A model generated the notes under the pieces. It searched no databases, was not told the origin of the DNA, and was given only the letters and a program-made list of their open reading frames with translations. A program made the translations under genes and the position numbers. Below, in pieces: positions 1 through 8,282 of a DNA stretch of 64,000 bases. Source of the DNA: CAXTPV01 sp965276715. Its GTDB lineage: Bacteria > Pseudomonadota > Alphaproteobacteria > Acetobacterales > Acetobacteraceae. Location of the stretch: contig OZ255622.1 in assembly GCA_965276715.1 (NCBI GenBank), forward strand, positions 1,922,001 through 1,986,000, read 5' to 3'. Position 1 is the stretch's first letter. Each line of letters begins with the position of its first letter.

Positions 1-2262
1 GCTGAGCGCGGGCTCGAAGCCGGGGGCCGCCGGTCCGGTGTCGCCGATATGGTCGTTCATGAAGCGGACCATCTCGAAGGCCGGCAGGTTCTTGCCGGCA
101 ACGTAGCCGTCGAACTCGCGCGCCCACTCCCGATAGCGGTAGAAGTCGGGGAGCTTGTTGTCGAAGCCGCGGAAATAGGGATCAGTGACGCCGAGCAGGG
201 CGCGGTCGGTGGCGACGGCGACCGTGGTGTTGGTCGCGGCGGGGTCGGCGAGCAGGGGCGTCTGGGCACCGAATTGGGCGGCGGAGTCCTGATACAGCGA
301 GATGTCGATGAAGAAGCCGTAGTTGCGCAAGCTGAGGCCGGCATTCTCGACGGCGTTCCAGATGAAGTCGGCGCCGTCAGTCCCGTCGGCCGCCTCGCCG
401 TTGAAAATGTTGCGGCTGCCGGGAAGGATGTTCGGGTTGCTGTTGATGCGCAGCAGCGGCTGGGTCGGCTGGCGGGTGGCCGTGCTGGGGAAGGCGATGT
501 TGATGTCGCGCTCGAGACCGTTGCTGTCGTCGGTGAAGCCGCGGCCGGCGTAGTTCTCGGGGACGATCTTCTCGTCCATGTCGGTGGTGCGCGCCTGCAC
601 GGTCCAGGGCCAGCCCGAGGCGCTGACATCGCCGGCGCAATAGGTGTTGTCGAGATCGACGAACCCTCTGGCGATGGCGTGCTGGTTGGGGGTGACGGAA
701 TTGGGGAACTCGGCGATCGAGGGGTCGCCGTTGCCGACCGGCAGGTCGCCGAGGACCTCGTCGTAGGTGCGGTTCTCGCGGACGATGTAGATGACGTGCT
801 TGATGTGGGTTCGCAGCTTGGCCATCAGCGTCTCGTCCGCCGCCGTCGGACCGTCGAGCAGGTTGGCGTTGACGCCGGTCTGCACTGTGAGCGGGATATA
901 GGAGGTGAGCGCAGGGATCGGCAGGGTGAGCAGGCCGGCCCGGGTCTGCTGCAGGACGTATTCGTTGCTGGCGCGCTTGGCAACGCCGGCGCAGCCTGGG
1001 GCGAGGTTGGGATCGGAACCGACGCTGGTGCAGTAGGTGATATCGGAACCGGTCGGGCTCTTGCCGTTGGCGACGAACAGGCGATGGCCGTCGGCACTGA
1101 CCGCGACCGCGTTCGGATAGTGGCCGGTCGGGACCAGGCTGACGACGAGGTCGAGCGGCAGCGAGACGACAGCCAACGCGTTGATGCCGGCCTCGGTCAC
1201 GTAGAGGGTCTGCTCGTCGGGCGACAGGGCGAGATTGTTCGGGTTGCTGCCGCGGTAGTTCTTGCCGAGGAACGGCAGCAGCGGGCCGGCGACGCGGATC
1301 TGGTGCAGGATGGCGTTGTTGGCGGTGTCGATGACGTACACGGTGTCGCTGTTGTCGGCGGCGACGTAGAGGCGGGTGCCGGCGCGGTTGAGGATCATCT
1401 TGTTGGGCGCGCCCGACACCGTGATGCGGGCCTTCAGGACCGGAGCGCCGGAGATGTCGACCACATCGATCTCGCTGTCGCGGACGCTGGAGATGTAGGC
1501 GGTGTTGCCGTGGATGGCGACGCCGAACGGGAACTCGCCGCCGGCGACACCGGCCTGGGCGGCGCTGATCTGACCCGGGCGGAGATCGAGCTCGGCCTTC
1601 GCGCCGGTCGCAAGCGTGACGACGCTCACGGAATCGTTCTCGAAATTGGCGACGACGGCGCGGGCGCCATCGCCGGTGATGGCGAGGCCGGCGGCTTCGC
1701 GCGGGTTGGTGGCGGCGGCGAACGCGGGCGGGATGAGCGGCGCGGTGCCATTGCCAAGCAGGCCGTTGCCGGCGACGTGGCCGAGGGCGATCGGAGTGCG
1801 GGTCTCGGTCCAGGTGCCGGCTGTGCGCGCGTAGCTGTGGATGTCGTCATCGACGCCGCCGGTGACATAGAAATGCTGGCCGTCGGGAGCGAAGGCGATG
1901 CCGTTGAAGGTGTTGGGAACCTGCACGGCCTGGATCTGGCGCGGGGTGCCGCTCGTGACGTCGTAGACGAAGACGTAGTCGTTGCTGTCGGCTTGGATGT
2001 AGTTGTCCGACTTGTCGAGCAGCTTGTTGTAGCCGCCGGTCATGACGAGAAGCGTGCGCCCGTCCGGCGACAGCTTGGCGTCGGTGGCGTAGCCGGCGTC
2101 GAAATCCGGGAAGTCGGCAAGTCCGGGGTTGAGCGGCTGGAACATCGAGCCGGGTGCCGCGGTCGGCGTGATCGACTGGCCCTGGGCCAACTTTGTCTGA
2201 CCATGGGCGGCGAGCGATGTCCCCGCGAGCAGGAGGGCTATGGCGGTGACACGACGTTGCAT
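1..2262 (-). CDS. YVTN beta-propeller / alkaline-phosphatase-family phosphoesterase, C-terminus outside the window
   Basis: This reading frame is open from an ATG at 2262 to the window edge, giving 754 residues with no stop. A signal peptide (MQRRVTAIALLLAGTSLAAHG) indicates export. Residues of about 60-430 form YVTN/SMP-30-like propeller blades, with repeats such as KLSPDGRTLLV, GLAITGDGARAVVAN and NLALSPDEQTLYVTEAG. From about residue 482 a phosphoesterase/alkaline-phosphatase-superfamily segment begins (VIYIVRENRTYDEVLGD), followed by DLDNTYCAGDVSASGWPW. Proteins of this architecture are annotated as bifunctional YncE/alkaline phosphatase family; their substrate is generally unknown. An AGGAAG ribosome site lies 7 bases before the ATG. 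A Pho-box-like repeat 56-73 bases upstream fits a phosphate-related role, which is inferred. The missing C-terminus should hold the remaining metal ligands. Confidence 0.85.
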   Translation of the reverse strand, partial: MQRRVTAIALLLAGTSLAAHGQTKLAQGQSITPTAAPGSMFQPLNPGLADFPDFDAGYATDAKLSPDGRTLLVMTGGYNKLLDKSDNYIQADSNDYVFVYDVTSGTPRQIQAVQVPNTFNGIAFAPDGQHFYVTGGVDDDIHSYARTAGTWTETRTPIALGHVAGNGLLGNGTAPLIPPAFAAATNPREAAGLAITGDGARAVVANFENDSVSVVTLATGAKAELDLRPGQISAAQAGVAGGEFPFGVAIHGNTAYISSVRDSEIDVVDISGAPVLKARITVSGAPNKMILNRAGTRLYVAADNSDTVYVIDTANNAILHQIRVAGPLLPFLGKNYRGSNPNNLALSPDEQTLYVTEAGINALAVVSLPLDLVVSLVPTGHYPNAVAVSADGHRLFVANGKSPTGSDITYCTSVGSDPNLAPGCAGVAKRASNEYVLQQTRAGLLTLPIPALTSYIPLTVQTGVNANLLDGPTAADETLMAKLRTHIKHVIYIVRENRTYDEVLGDLPVGNGDPSIAEFPNSVTPNQHAIARGFVDLDNTYCAGDVSASGWPWTVQARTTDMDEKIVPENYAGRGFTDDSNGLERDINIAFPSTATRQPTQPLLRINSNPNILPGSRNIFNGEAADGTDGADFIWNAVENAGLSLRNYGFFIDISLYQDSAAQFGAQTPLLADPAATNTTVAVATDRALLGVTDPYFRGFDNKLPDFYRYREWAREFDGYVAGKNLPAFEMVRFMNDHIGDTGPAAPGFEPALS

Positions 2263-2317
2263 CGAACGTTCTTCCTGCGAGTTGGCGCCGGTATAACGGC
2301 ATCGGCGCGGCTCGCTC

Positions 2318-2335
2318 GTGACCCTCCTGTGACAG
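2318..2335 (-). promoter_or_regulatory. Pho-box-like direct repeat upstream of the phosphoesterase gene
   Basis: Read on the minus strand, CTGTCAC and GGGTCAC are separated by AGGA, an exact 11-bp period. About 13 of 18 positions match the general Pho-box pattern (two CTGTCAT-like heptamers with a 4-bp spacer). It lies 56 bases upstream of the start at 2262. No phoB/phoR gene is in the window, so the assignment rests on pattern and on the target being a phosphatase-superfamily protein. Confidence 0.45.
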
Positions 2336-2356
2336 TCGTGCGCGGTCAGGTTGCCG

Positions 2357-3289
2357 TCAGAGAAACGATTTCGACAGCATCATGTGCACGCCCTTGTTGC
2401 CGTCGACGGTCTGGGTGACGCGCAGGTTGCCGGCGAGCGAGCAGAGCATGTAGGCCTCGCTCGGCGAGAGGTTCGACCGGCGGCAGAGATGGGCGATCAT
2501 TTCGCGCACCGCCTGCTTGGCGGCGTCGTCGAGATCCTCGTCGAGCCCGATCGAGATCAGGTCAGTCGGCGTCTCGGCGAACGGGAACGCGACCGGGAAG
2601 TCGCGCCGGACGGTGAGGCGGAAGGTGCCGGAGAGCCCGGTCTCGAGTGCCGTGATGCAGACCTCGCCGTCGCCTTGGACGGCGTGGCCGTCGCCGGCGA
2701 GGAACAGCGCGCCCTCGTTGAAGACCGGCAGGTAGAGCGTGGCGCCGGGTTTGAGCTCCTTGTTGTCCATGTTGCCGCCGAAGGCGCGTGGCACGGGCGA
2801 GCCGCAGCGGCCCCAGGCCTTTGGCGGCGCCACCCCCATGATGCCGAAGAACGGGTCGAGCGGCAGCTCGGTGCCCCAGGGCAGGGTGCAGACGCCGCGG
2901 GCGCGATCGATTGCCGGATGGATGATCTCGTGGTCGGGGAAATCGTCCGGCAGCGTGCCCTTGATTGGCGCGATCGCCACGAACCCCCAGTCCATCGTGA
3001 GCTCGACGGACAGGATGTCGATCTGGAGCGTGTCGCCCGGCGACGCGCCGCGGACATGGACCGGGCCGGTCAGGAAATGACCCCCCGGCTCCGGGAAGCG
3101 CTCGAGAATGGCGCGGAACTCGGCGGGCACGCGCGACGGGTCATCCGGCAGGCAGGCCCGGCCGCCGGCGGGGACGGACATGATCGTGACGGTGTCCCCG
3201 GAATCGATCTCGAGCACCGGCGGCGTGGTGGCGTCGAGATAGCCCTGGACGGTGTTGGCGACGGTTGCGGGCATGTCGTGGTGGGTCAT
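2357..3289 (-). CDS. Acetamidase/formamidase family amidohydrolase
   Basis: 310 residues, the normal size for the FmdA_AmdA family, which hydrolyses formamide or short amides to ammonia and the acid in the cytoplasm. Family blocks seen include EIDSGDTVTIMSVPAGG near the N-terminus, GPVHVRGASPGDTLQI, the WGFVAIAP/PIKG segment, GRCGSPVPRAFGGNMDNKE, and AGDGHAVQGDGEV. The frame stays open to 3487, but the extra 66 residues are Arg-rich antisense sequence over the neighbouring SDR gene. The ATG giving MTHHDMPATV, 8 bases after the SDR stop, is therefore the likely start. It probably forms an operon with that dehydrogenase. The exact amide substrate cannot be told from sequence. Confidence 0.87.
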   Translation of the reverse strand: MTHHDMPATVANTVQGYLDATTPPVLEIDSGDTVTIMSVPAGGRACLPDDPSRVPAEFRAILERFPEPGGHFLTGPVHVRGASPGDTLQIDILSVELTMDWGFVAIAPIKGTLPDDFPDHEIIHPAIDRARGVCTLPWGTELPLDPFFGIMGVAPPKAWGRCGSPVPRAFGGNMDNKELKPGATLYLPVFNEGALFLAGDGHAVQGDGEVCITALETGLSGTFRLTVRRDFPVAFPFAETPTDLISIGLDEDLDDAAKQAVREMIAHLCRRSNLSPSEAYMLCSLAGNLRVTQTVDGNKGVHMMLSKSFL

Positions 3290-3297
3290 GCGCGACC

Positions 3298-4044
3298 TCA
3301 GAACTGGACGCCGCGGGTGAGCGCGCCGTCGACGACGAGGTTGGTGCCGGTGACGAAGCTCGCGGCCGGGCTCGCGAGAAAGGCGACCGCGCGCGCGATC
3401 TCCTCGGGGCGGCCCATCCGGCCGGTCGGGTTCAGCGCCATGGCCACCTTGAACAGATCGGGATTGTCTCGCTCGATGTTCTCCCACACGCCGCCCGCGA
3501 AGTAGGTGTTGCCGGGCGAGACGGTGTTGGCGCGCACGCCGACGCCGGCGAGTTGGTAGGCGAGGCCTTGCGCGTAGTGGATCAGGGCGGCCTTGAACGC
3601 GCCGTAGGGACCGGCGGCGAAATCGACCTCGCGGCCCGACACGCTGGAGATGATCACGATGCTGGCGGCATCCGACCGGCGGAGGAACGGCAGGGCGGCG
3701 TCGACCATGCGGACGGTCCCCATCAGGTCGGTCTCGTAGCCCCGCCGCCAGGCATCGTCGCCGCCGATCGCGAGCGCGCTGACATTGGGAATGACGATGT
3801 CGATGCCGCCGAGCGCTTCGGCGGAGGCCTCGACCCAGGCGGCCAGGGCCGCGCCGTCGGCCACGTCGAGCGCGCGCCCGAACCCGCCATTCAACGACGA
3901 GACCGCCGCATCGACCGCGGCCGCGTCACGGGCGCAGATCGAGACCCGCGCGCCCTCGGCGGCGAGGCACTTGGCGATGGCGCGCCCAATACCCTTCGTC
4001 GCGCCGCTGACGAGCGCCTTCCGTCCTGACAGGCCTAGATCCAT
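3298..4044 (-). CDS. Short-chain dehydrogenase/reductase (SDR)
   Basis: 248 residues, classical SDR length. The cofactor motif GATKGIG is at residues 14-20. The catalytic Ser is about 134 (IISSVSG), with Tyr147 and Lys151 in YGAFK. The C-terminal FVTGTNLVVDGALTRG block is typical of fabG-like members. In place of the usual NNAG after beta-4 it reads IPNVSA, so that motif is weak. It is the first gene of a two-gene unit with the amidase and is divergent from the lipoprotein gene at 4190. Substrate unknown; the pairing suggests catabolism of an amide- or alcohol-containing compound, which is inference. Confidence 0.88.
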   Translation of the reverse strand: MDLGLSGRKALVSGATKGIGRAIAKCLAAEGARVSICARDAAAVDAAVSSLNGGFGRALDVADGAALAAWVEASAEALGGIDIVIPNVSALAIGGDDAWRRGYETDLMGTVRMVDAALPFLRRSDAASIVIISSVSGREVDFAAGPYGAFKAALIHYAQGLAYQLAGVGVRANTVSPGNTYFAGGVWENIERDNPDLFKVAMALNPTGRMGRPEEIARAVAFLASPAASFVTGTNLVVDGALTRGVQF

Positions 4045-4189
4045 GGGCGCACTCCTTGCTCTCGGGCGAGCTTAGGATCGAAAGAGGGGTCTGCGTGATC
4101 GAAAGCGGCAAGTGTTACGATCGGACAAGAGCGCGACATCGTTGCGTCCATTCCGCGGCGTATGGGACGGCGAGCAGAGGGAGATCGAG

Positions 4190-4438
4190 ATGAAAGACGG
4201 GCGATGGAGCATGTGGGCGGCGTCGTGCGCGGCCGTGATGGTGCTGGGCGGCTGCGTCTATGAGCCGCCACCGCCGCCTCCGGCACCGGCGGTGGCTTAC
4301 GGGCCGCCACCCGCGCCGATCGTCGAGCGTGTCCCGCCGCCGCCCGCCGCAGCCTATGTGTGGCGTCCAGGGCACTGGCGCTGGAACGGTTTCCGATACG
4401 TCTGGGCGCCGGGGCATTACGTGCTGCGTCCGGTCTGA
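4190..4438 (+). CDS. Small proline-rich lipoprotein with YxWxPGHW-type repeats
   Basis: 82 residues from the ATG at 4190, which is preceded by AGAGGGAGA. An in-frame ATG at 4112 would put 26 residues before the signal sequence and is less likely. A type II signal peptide ends in LGGC (MWAASCAAVMVLGGC), so Cys22 should be lipidated. The mature part has runs of prolines and then two copies of the YVW-PGHW motif (YVWRPGHWRW and YVWAPGHYV), as in small BcpO-like/YXWGXW-repeat envelope proteins of proteobacteria. Function unknown; probably anchored in the outer membrane. Its stop lies 13 bases before the GTG of nagB, so the two may be co-transcribed. Confidence 0.75.
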   Translation: MKDGRWSMWAASCAAVMVLGGCVYEPPPPPPAPAVAYGPPPAPIVERVPPPPAAAYVWRPGHWRWNGFRYVWAPGHYVLRPV

Positions 4439-4451
4439 AGCGCCGCCGGAC

Positions 4452-5246
4452 GTGGAGATCGTCGTCCGGCCCGATGCGGAGGCGACGGCCGACCTCGCGG
4501 CGCGGATCGTGGGCGCCCGGGTCCGCGACGATCCCACGATCACGCTGGGCCTGGCGACCGGCCGCACGATGGAGCGCGTCTATGACCGGCTCGCGGCGAT
4601 GCATCGCGACGGGCTCTCGTTCGCAGGCTGCACGACGTTCAACCTCGACGAGTATGTCGGTCTCGCCCCGGATGATCCGAACAGCTACCGCGCGGCCATG
4701 GACCGGCTGCTGTTCGGTCGGATCGACATCGATCCCGCCAGGACGCATGTCCCCGACGGCCGCGCGACCGATCTCGTCGCCGAGGCGCGCCGCTACGAGG
4801 CGGCGATCGTGGGCGCGGGCGGGATCGGGCTGCAATTGCTGGGCATCGGCGAGACCGGCCATATCGGCTTCAACGAGCCGATGTCGGCGCTGCTCTCGCG
4901 CACGCGCGACAAGACGCTGACACCAAGGACGCGGGCGCAGAACGCGGCGATGTTCGGCGGCGATCCGGAAGCGGTGCCGGCACGCGCGATCACGATGGGG
5001 GTCGGCACGATCCTGGATGCGCGCGAGATCCTGCTGGTCGCGACCGGAGCGTCCAAGGCCGAGATCCTGGCCCGCGCGCTCGAGGGGCCGCTCACGTCGA
5101 TGGTCAGCGCATCGGCGCTGCAGCTCCATCCGCGCTGCCTGGTGGTGGCGGACGAGGCGGCGGGATCGCGCCTGGCGGGGCGCGCCTACTACGACTTTGT
5201 CTTCGCCAGCGAGCCGCACTGGGCGGCGTTCAGGGATCGGGCCTAG
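4452..5246 (+). CDS. nagB: Glucosamine-6-phosphate deaminase
   Basis: 264 residues from a GTG at 4452, matching the usual 260-266; in-frame starts further upstream would run through the lipoprotein gene. Converts glucosamine-6-phosphate to fructose-6-phosphate and ammonia in the cytoplasm. Seen are LGLATGRT (phosphate loop), TTFNLDEYVGL with the proton-acceptor Asp66, and GIGETGHIGFNEP with His137 and Glu142. At the position of E. coli Asp141 this protein has Thr135 (GETGH instead of GxDGH or GxNGH), an uncommon replacement at a ring-opening residue. No nagA or transporter is adjacent. The stop overlaps, tail to tail, the stop of the BKACE remnant. Confidence 0.88.
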   Translation: MEIVVRPDAEATADLAARIVGARVRDDPTITLGLATGRTMERVYDRLAAMHRDGLSFAGCTTFNLDEYVGLAPDDPNSYRAAMDRLLFGRIDIDPARTHVPDGRATDLVAEARRYEAAIVGAGGIGLQLLGIGETGHIGFNEPMSALLSRTRDKTLTPRTRAQNAAMFGGDPEAVPARAITMGVGTILDAREILLVATGASKAEILARALEGPLTSMVSASALQLHPRCLVVADEAAGSRLAGRAYYDFVFASEPHWAAFRDRA

Positions 5247-5473
5247 AACGCCACCTGATCCTTCCCCTTCAGTCCAAGCATCGCGCGCGCCTCGCCGGGC
5301 GTCGCGACCGAACGCCCGAGCGCCTCGACCAGCCGCCGCGCGCGGACGGCCTGCTCGGCGTTGCTCGTGGCCGACATCATAGCACTCGAACTCGAACCGG
5401 ATGCCGTTGCCCTGGCACGCCTCGACGGGGTGTGGATGGCGCAGGTGATGATGACCGGTGGCTGGGCCGCCAT
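5243..5473 (-). pseudogene. Remnant of a DUF849 / beta-keto acid cleavage enzyme (BKACE) gene with internal deletions
   Basis: Three pieces recognisable from BKACE proteins lie within 230 bp. An N-terminus reads PVIITCAIHTPS, whereas the family has IITCA-VTG-IHTPS, so even here residues are missing. A middle block, GIRFEFECYDVGH, is in the +1 frame. A C-terminal block, SNAEQAVRARRLVEALG followed by SVATPGEARAMLGLKG, returns to the first frame. A normal protein is about 270-310 residues; the metal-binding and substrate sections are gone. The combined 76-residue frame would be an artefact of joining ends. BKACEs condense a beta-keto acid with acetyl-CoA. The terminal stop is still in place, overlapping the nagB stop by four bases. 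Confidence 0.75.
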
Positions 5474-5520
5474 GGTGTCCTCGCTTCCGGCAGGTCGGGC
5501 GCGTCCTGTAAGGATGCGCC

Positions 5521-6630
5521 ATGCACAGCCTGGATGCCTACGCGACCGCCAAACTCGATCAGCTCGACGCGGCGCGGCTGCGGCGCCGTCTCGCGGTGAG
5601 CGCGCGCGAGAACTCGCCCTGGGTCGAGCGCGACGGGCGTCGCCTGCTGTCGCTGTCCTGCAACGATACGCTCGGCCTGTCGCGCCACCCCGCCGTGATC
5701 GAGGCCGCGGTCGAGGCCACGCATCGCTGGGGCACCGGCGCCGGTGCCTCGCGGCTCGTCACCGGCAATCATCCGGAGCTGGTGGCTCTCGAGGACGCGC
5801 TCGCCCGTGCAAAAGGCACCGAGGCCGCCTGCGTGTTCGGCTCGGGCTACCTCGCCAATCTCGGGGTCATTCCGTCGCTGGCCGGTCCGGACGACCTCAT
5901 CCTCGCCGACGCGCTCTCGCATGCCTGCCTGATCGCGGGGGCCAGGCTGTCGGGGGCCCGCACGCGGCTCTTCCCGCACAACGACGCGGACGCCCTCGCC
6001 GCGATCCTGTCGGAGACACGCGCCGCCCATCCGCGCTGCCTGATCCTGACCGAGACCGTGTTCTCAATGGACGGCGATCGCGCGCCGCTCGCTTCCATCG
6101 CGGCCCTGGCGTCGACCTACGATGCGTGGCTGCTGGCCGACGACGCGCACGGGATCGGCCTCCCGCTCGACGTCGAAACCGTCCCGCTGCTGGTCGGCAC
6201 GCTGTCGAAGGCGGCCGGCAGCTATGGCGGCTTCCTCTGCGCCTCGCGCGCGGTCGTCGACCTGATGCATTCGCGCGCCCGGCCGTTCGTCTACTCGACC
6301 GGCCTGCCGCCTTCGGTCGCGGCCGCTTCGCGAGCGGCGCTCGCCATCATCGCGTCCGACCCGGCGCTCCGCGCACGCCCGCTCGAACACGCGCGCCGCT
6401 TCACCGCGCGCGCCGGCCGGCCCGAGGCGCAAAGCCACATCGTGCCGATCGTGCTCGGCACCGCCGGCGCCGCGCTGGAGGCGCAAGCCTTGCTCGAGGC
6501 GCACGGCTTCCTCGCGACCGCGATCCGGCCGCCGACGGTGCCCGACGGCACGGCGCGCCTGCGTCTCAGCTTTCCCGCGTCCCTGGCCCACGCGGACATC
6601 GACCGCCTGGCCGACCTGCTCCTATGCTGA
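5521..6630 (+). CDS. bioF: 8-amino-7-oxononanoate synthase
   Basis: 369 residues. PLP enzyme joining L-alanine to pimeloyl-thioester to give 8-amino-7-oxononanoate, the first committed ring-building step of biotin synthesis. Evidence: the N-terminal LLSLSCNDTLGL block (family SNDYLGL), GAGASRLVTGNH, VFGSGYLAN, the PLP-binding DDAHGIG, and the Schiff-base lysine near 230 in GTLSKAAGSYGGF, followed by YSTGLPP. The length is slightly below the 380-390 typical of the family. Its end overlaps the bioD start by 7 bases, so the two are translationally coupled. The gene begins 47 bp from the head-to-head BKACE remnant. Confidence 0.93.
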   Translation: MHSLDAYATAKLDQLDAARLRRRLAVSARENSPWVERDGRRLLSLSCNDTLGLSRHPAVIEAAVEATHRWGTGAGASRLVTGNHPELVALEDALARAKGTEAACVFGSGYLANLGVIPSLAGPDDLILADALSHACLIAGARLSGARTRLFPHNDADALAAILSETRAAHPRCLILTETVFSMDGDRAPLASIAALASTYDAWLLADDAHGIGLPLDVETVPLLVGTLSKAAGSYGGFLCASRAVVDLMHSRARPFVYSTGLPPSVAAASRAALAIIASDPALRARPLEHARRFTARAGRPEAQSHIVPIVLGTAGAALEAQALLEAHGFLATAIRPPTVPDGTARLRLSFPASLAHADIDRLADLLLC

Positions 6631-7301
6631 CCTGGTTCGTCACCGGGTCCGGGACCGAGATCGGCAAGACCTTCGTGACGTGCGGGCTCGCGCGCGCCTT
6701 CCGGGAAGCGGGCCGTGGGGTCGGCGTCCTCAAGCCGATCATGAGCGGCGCCGATCCGGCCGACCTTGGCGCCAGCGACGCCGCCCTTCTGCTGGACGCC
6801 GCCGGCACGAGCATGACGCCCGAATCGGTGGCGGCCATCGCGCCGTGGCGCTTCCAGGCGCCGATCTCGCCCGACATGGCGGCCGCCCGGACGGGCGCCG
6901 ACATCGATTTTGCCGCACTGTTGCAGTTCTGCCGAGATGCGCATCGAGCGGCGCCCGATGTGCTGCTGATCGAGGGGGTCGGCGGCGTGATGGCCCCGAT
7001 CGGGCCGCGTCTGACCGTGCTGGACTGGACGGCATCCCTCGCCTATCCGGCAATCCTCGTGTCGGGCACTCATCTTGGCGCGATCAGCCACGCCCTGACC
7101 GCGTCACTCGCGCTGCGATCGCGCGGCGTCCCGATCGCCGCCCTGGTCCTGAGCGAAAGCGCGGTCAACCCGGTTCCGCCCGCCGAGACGCGCGCCGTGC
7201 TCTCCCGCCATCTGCCCGGCACCTTCATCGCCCTCGTGCGCCGCGGCCCTGGTGCCGCGTCCGACCTCGCCTCGCTTGCCGCGTCCCTGGGCGGAGGCTA
7301 G
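6624..7301 (+). CDS. bioD: Dethiobiotin synthetase
   Basis: 225 residues from an ATG that overlaps the last seven bases of bioF. The frame is open much further upstream, but that is bioF read in another frame. ATP-dependent closure of the ureido ring of diaminopelargonate. Seen: a P-loop at residues 8-16 (GSGTEIGKT), VGVLKPIMSG, the carbamate/ATP segment FQAPISPDMAA, IEGVGGVMAPI, and VSGTHLGAISHAL. No bioA, bioB or bioC is in the window, so the biotin genes are split on this chromosome. The next gene starts 9 bp downstream. Confidence 0.92.
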   Translation: MLTWFVTGSGTEIGKTFVTCGLARAFREAGRGVGVLKPIMSGADPADLGASDAALLLDAAGTSMTPESVAAIAPWRFQAPISPDMAAARTGADIDFAALLQFCRDAHRAAPDVLLIEGVGGVMAPIGPRLTVLDWTASLAYPAILVSGTHLGAISHALTASLALRSRGVPIAALVLSESAVNPVPPAETRAVLSRHLPGTFIALVRRGPGAASDLASLAASLGGG

Positions 7302-7310
7302 AGCACCCGC

Positions 7311-8219
7311 ATGGCGAAGCACTGGCAGATCTCCGACATGGATTGGGGACGCTTCGACCCCTCGAAGGTCGATCCGGCACTCATCCCGTTGGTCAAGGCC
7401 GCCTCGGTGGTCGAACGAAACGGCACCGACTATGCGACCTATCTCGGCAACGTCTTCCATGACGATCCGGACTTCGCGCAGGCCGCAGTCAACTGGGCGG
7501 TCGAGGAGTGTCAGCACGGCGACGCGCTCGGCCGATGGGCAACGCTCGCCGATCCCGAATGGGACTATCCGGGCGCCTTCGAACGCTACAAGAGCGGCTA
7601 CAAGGTTCCGATCGACATCGACCGCTCCGTCCGCGGCTCGCGCACCGGCGAGCTGATCGCCCGCTGCATGGTCGAGACCGGCACGTCGAGCTTCTACACC
7701 GCGCTCGCCGAGCGCACGGCGGAGCCGGTGCTGCAGCAGGTCTGCCGCCAGATCGCGGCGGACGAGTACCGGCACTTCAAGCTGTTCTACGATCACATGC
7801 ACCGCTACCTGACGCGCGAGCGCATCGGCGTGTTGCGCCGCACGCGGATCGCGCTCGGCCGGGTGACGGAGACCGAGGACGACGAGCTCGCCTTCGCCTT
7901 CCACGTGACCAACGATCCCGAAGGCACGCCATATGATCACGCGCGCAGCATCGCCGGCTACATGGCGGGCGCGATGGGCTCGTATCGGCGCGCCCACATC
8001 GCGCGCGCGGTCGGCATGACCTTCAAGGCGATCGGCTTCAAGCCGCACACGCGCATCGCGTCCGTGGCGACCTCGGTGTCCTGGCTGCTGATGCAGCGCC
8101 GCCAGCGCAAGTTCGCGCGCAACCTGAGCACGGCGCCAGCAAAGACCAGACGGTCCAGAATCGGGGCTTTGACCGAAACTCCACCAAAGGCCCAAGTGCC
8201 AAGCACGTCGTCGACATGA
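7311..8219 (+). CDS. Ferritin-like diiron protein downstream of bioFD
   Basis: 302 residues; cytoplasmic, no signal peptide. A four-helix diiron ligand set can be read: Glu35 (ASVVERN), Glu66-x-x-His69 (EECQHGD), Glu122 (CMVETGTSSFY) and Glu152-x-x-His155 (ADEYRHFK). This resembles the acyl-ACP desaturase/ferritin-like (FA_desaturase_2) group. The C-terminal 60 residues are basic and poorly conserved-looking. It follows bioD by 9 bp on the same strand, so co-transcription is likely. A role in making or modifying the acyl precursor for biotin is possible but not shown. A hairpin terminator follows. Confidence 0.8.
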   Translation: MAKHWQISDMDWGRFDPSKVDPALIPLVKAASVVERNGTDYATYLGNVFHDDPDFAQAAVNWAVEECQHGDALGRWATLADPEWDYPGAFERYKSGYKVPIDIDRSVRGSRTGELIARCMVETGTSSFYTALAERTAEPVLQQVCRQIAADEYRHFKLFYDHMHRYLTRERIGVLRRTRIALGRVTETEDDELAFAFHVTNDPEGTPYDHARSIAGYMAGAMGSYRRAHIARAVGMTFKAIGFKPHTRIASVATSVSWLLMQRRQRKFARNLSTAPAKTRRSRIGALTETPPKAQVPSTSST

Positions 8220-8251
8220 CGCCTTTGGAAACCGATGGAATTCGTGCCAGG

Positions 8252-8280
8252 GGTTTGGGGACCGGCCTCGGTCCCCAACC
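8252..8280. terminator. Hairpin between convergent genes (bioFD operon end)
   Basis: TTGGGGACCG and CGGTCCCCAA pair around a GCCT loop, with GG/CC extending the stem past one bulged T. Downstream on the plus strand is TTCTACTTTT, giving a plausible intrinsic terminator for the bioF-bioD-ferritin unit. A hairpin of the same style occurs at 25900-25927. Confidence 0.7.
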
Positions 8281-8282
8281 TT

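Noticed and set aside
49..2418. 789-codon plus-strand frame
   Set aside because: Antisense shadow of the propeller/phosphatase gene; composition is Gly/Ala/Val/Asp-rich without any domain, while the minus frame has a signal peptide, ribosome site and clear repeats.
5361..7301. Single 646-residue protein ending in BioD
   Set aside because: The first 420 residues are bioF read in another frame; bioD begins at the ATG overlapping the bioF stop.
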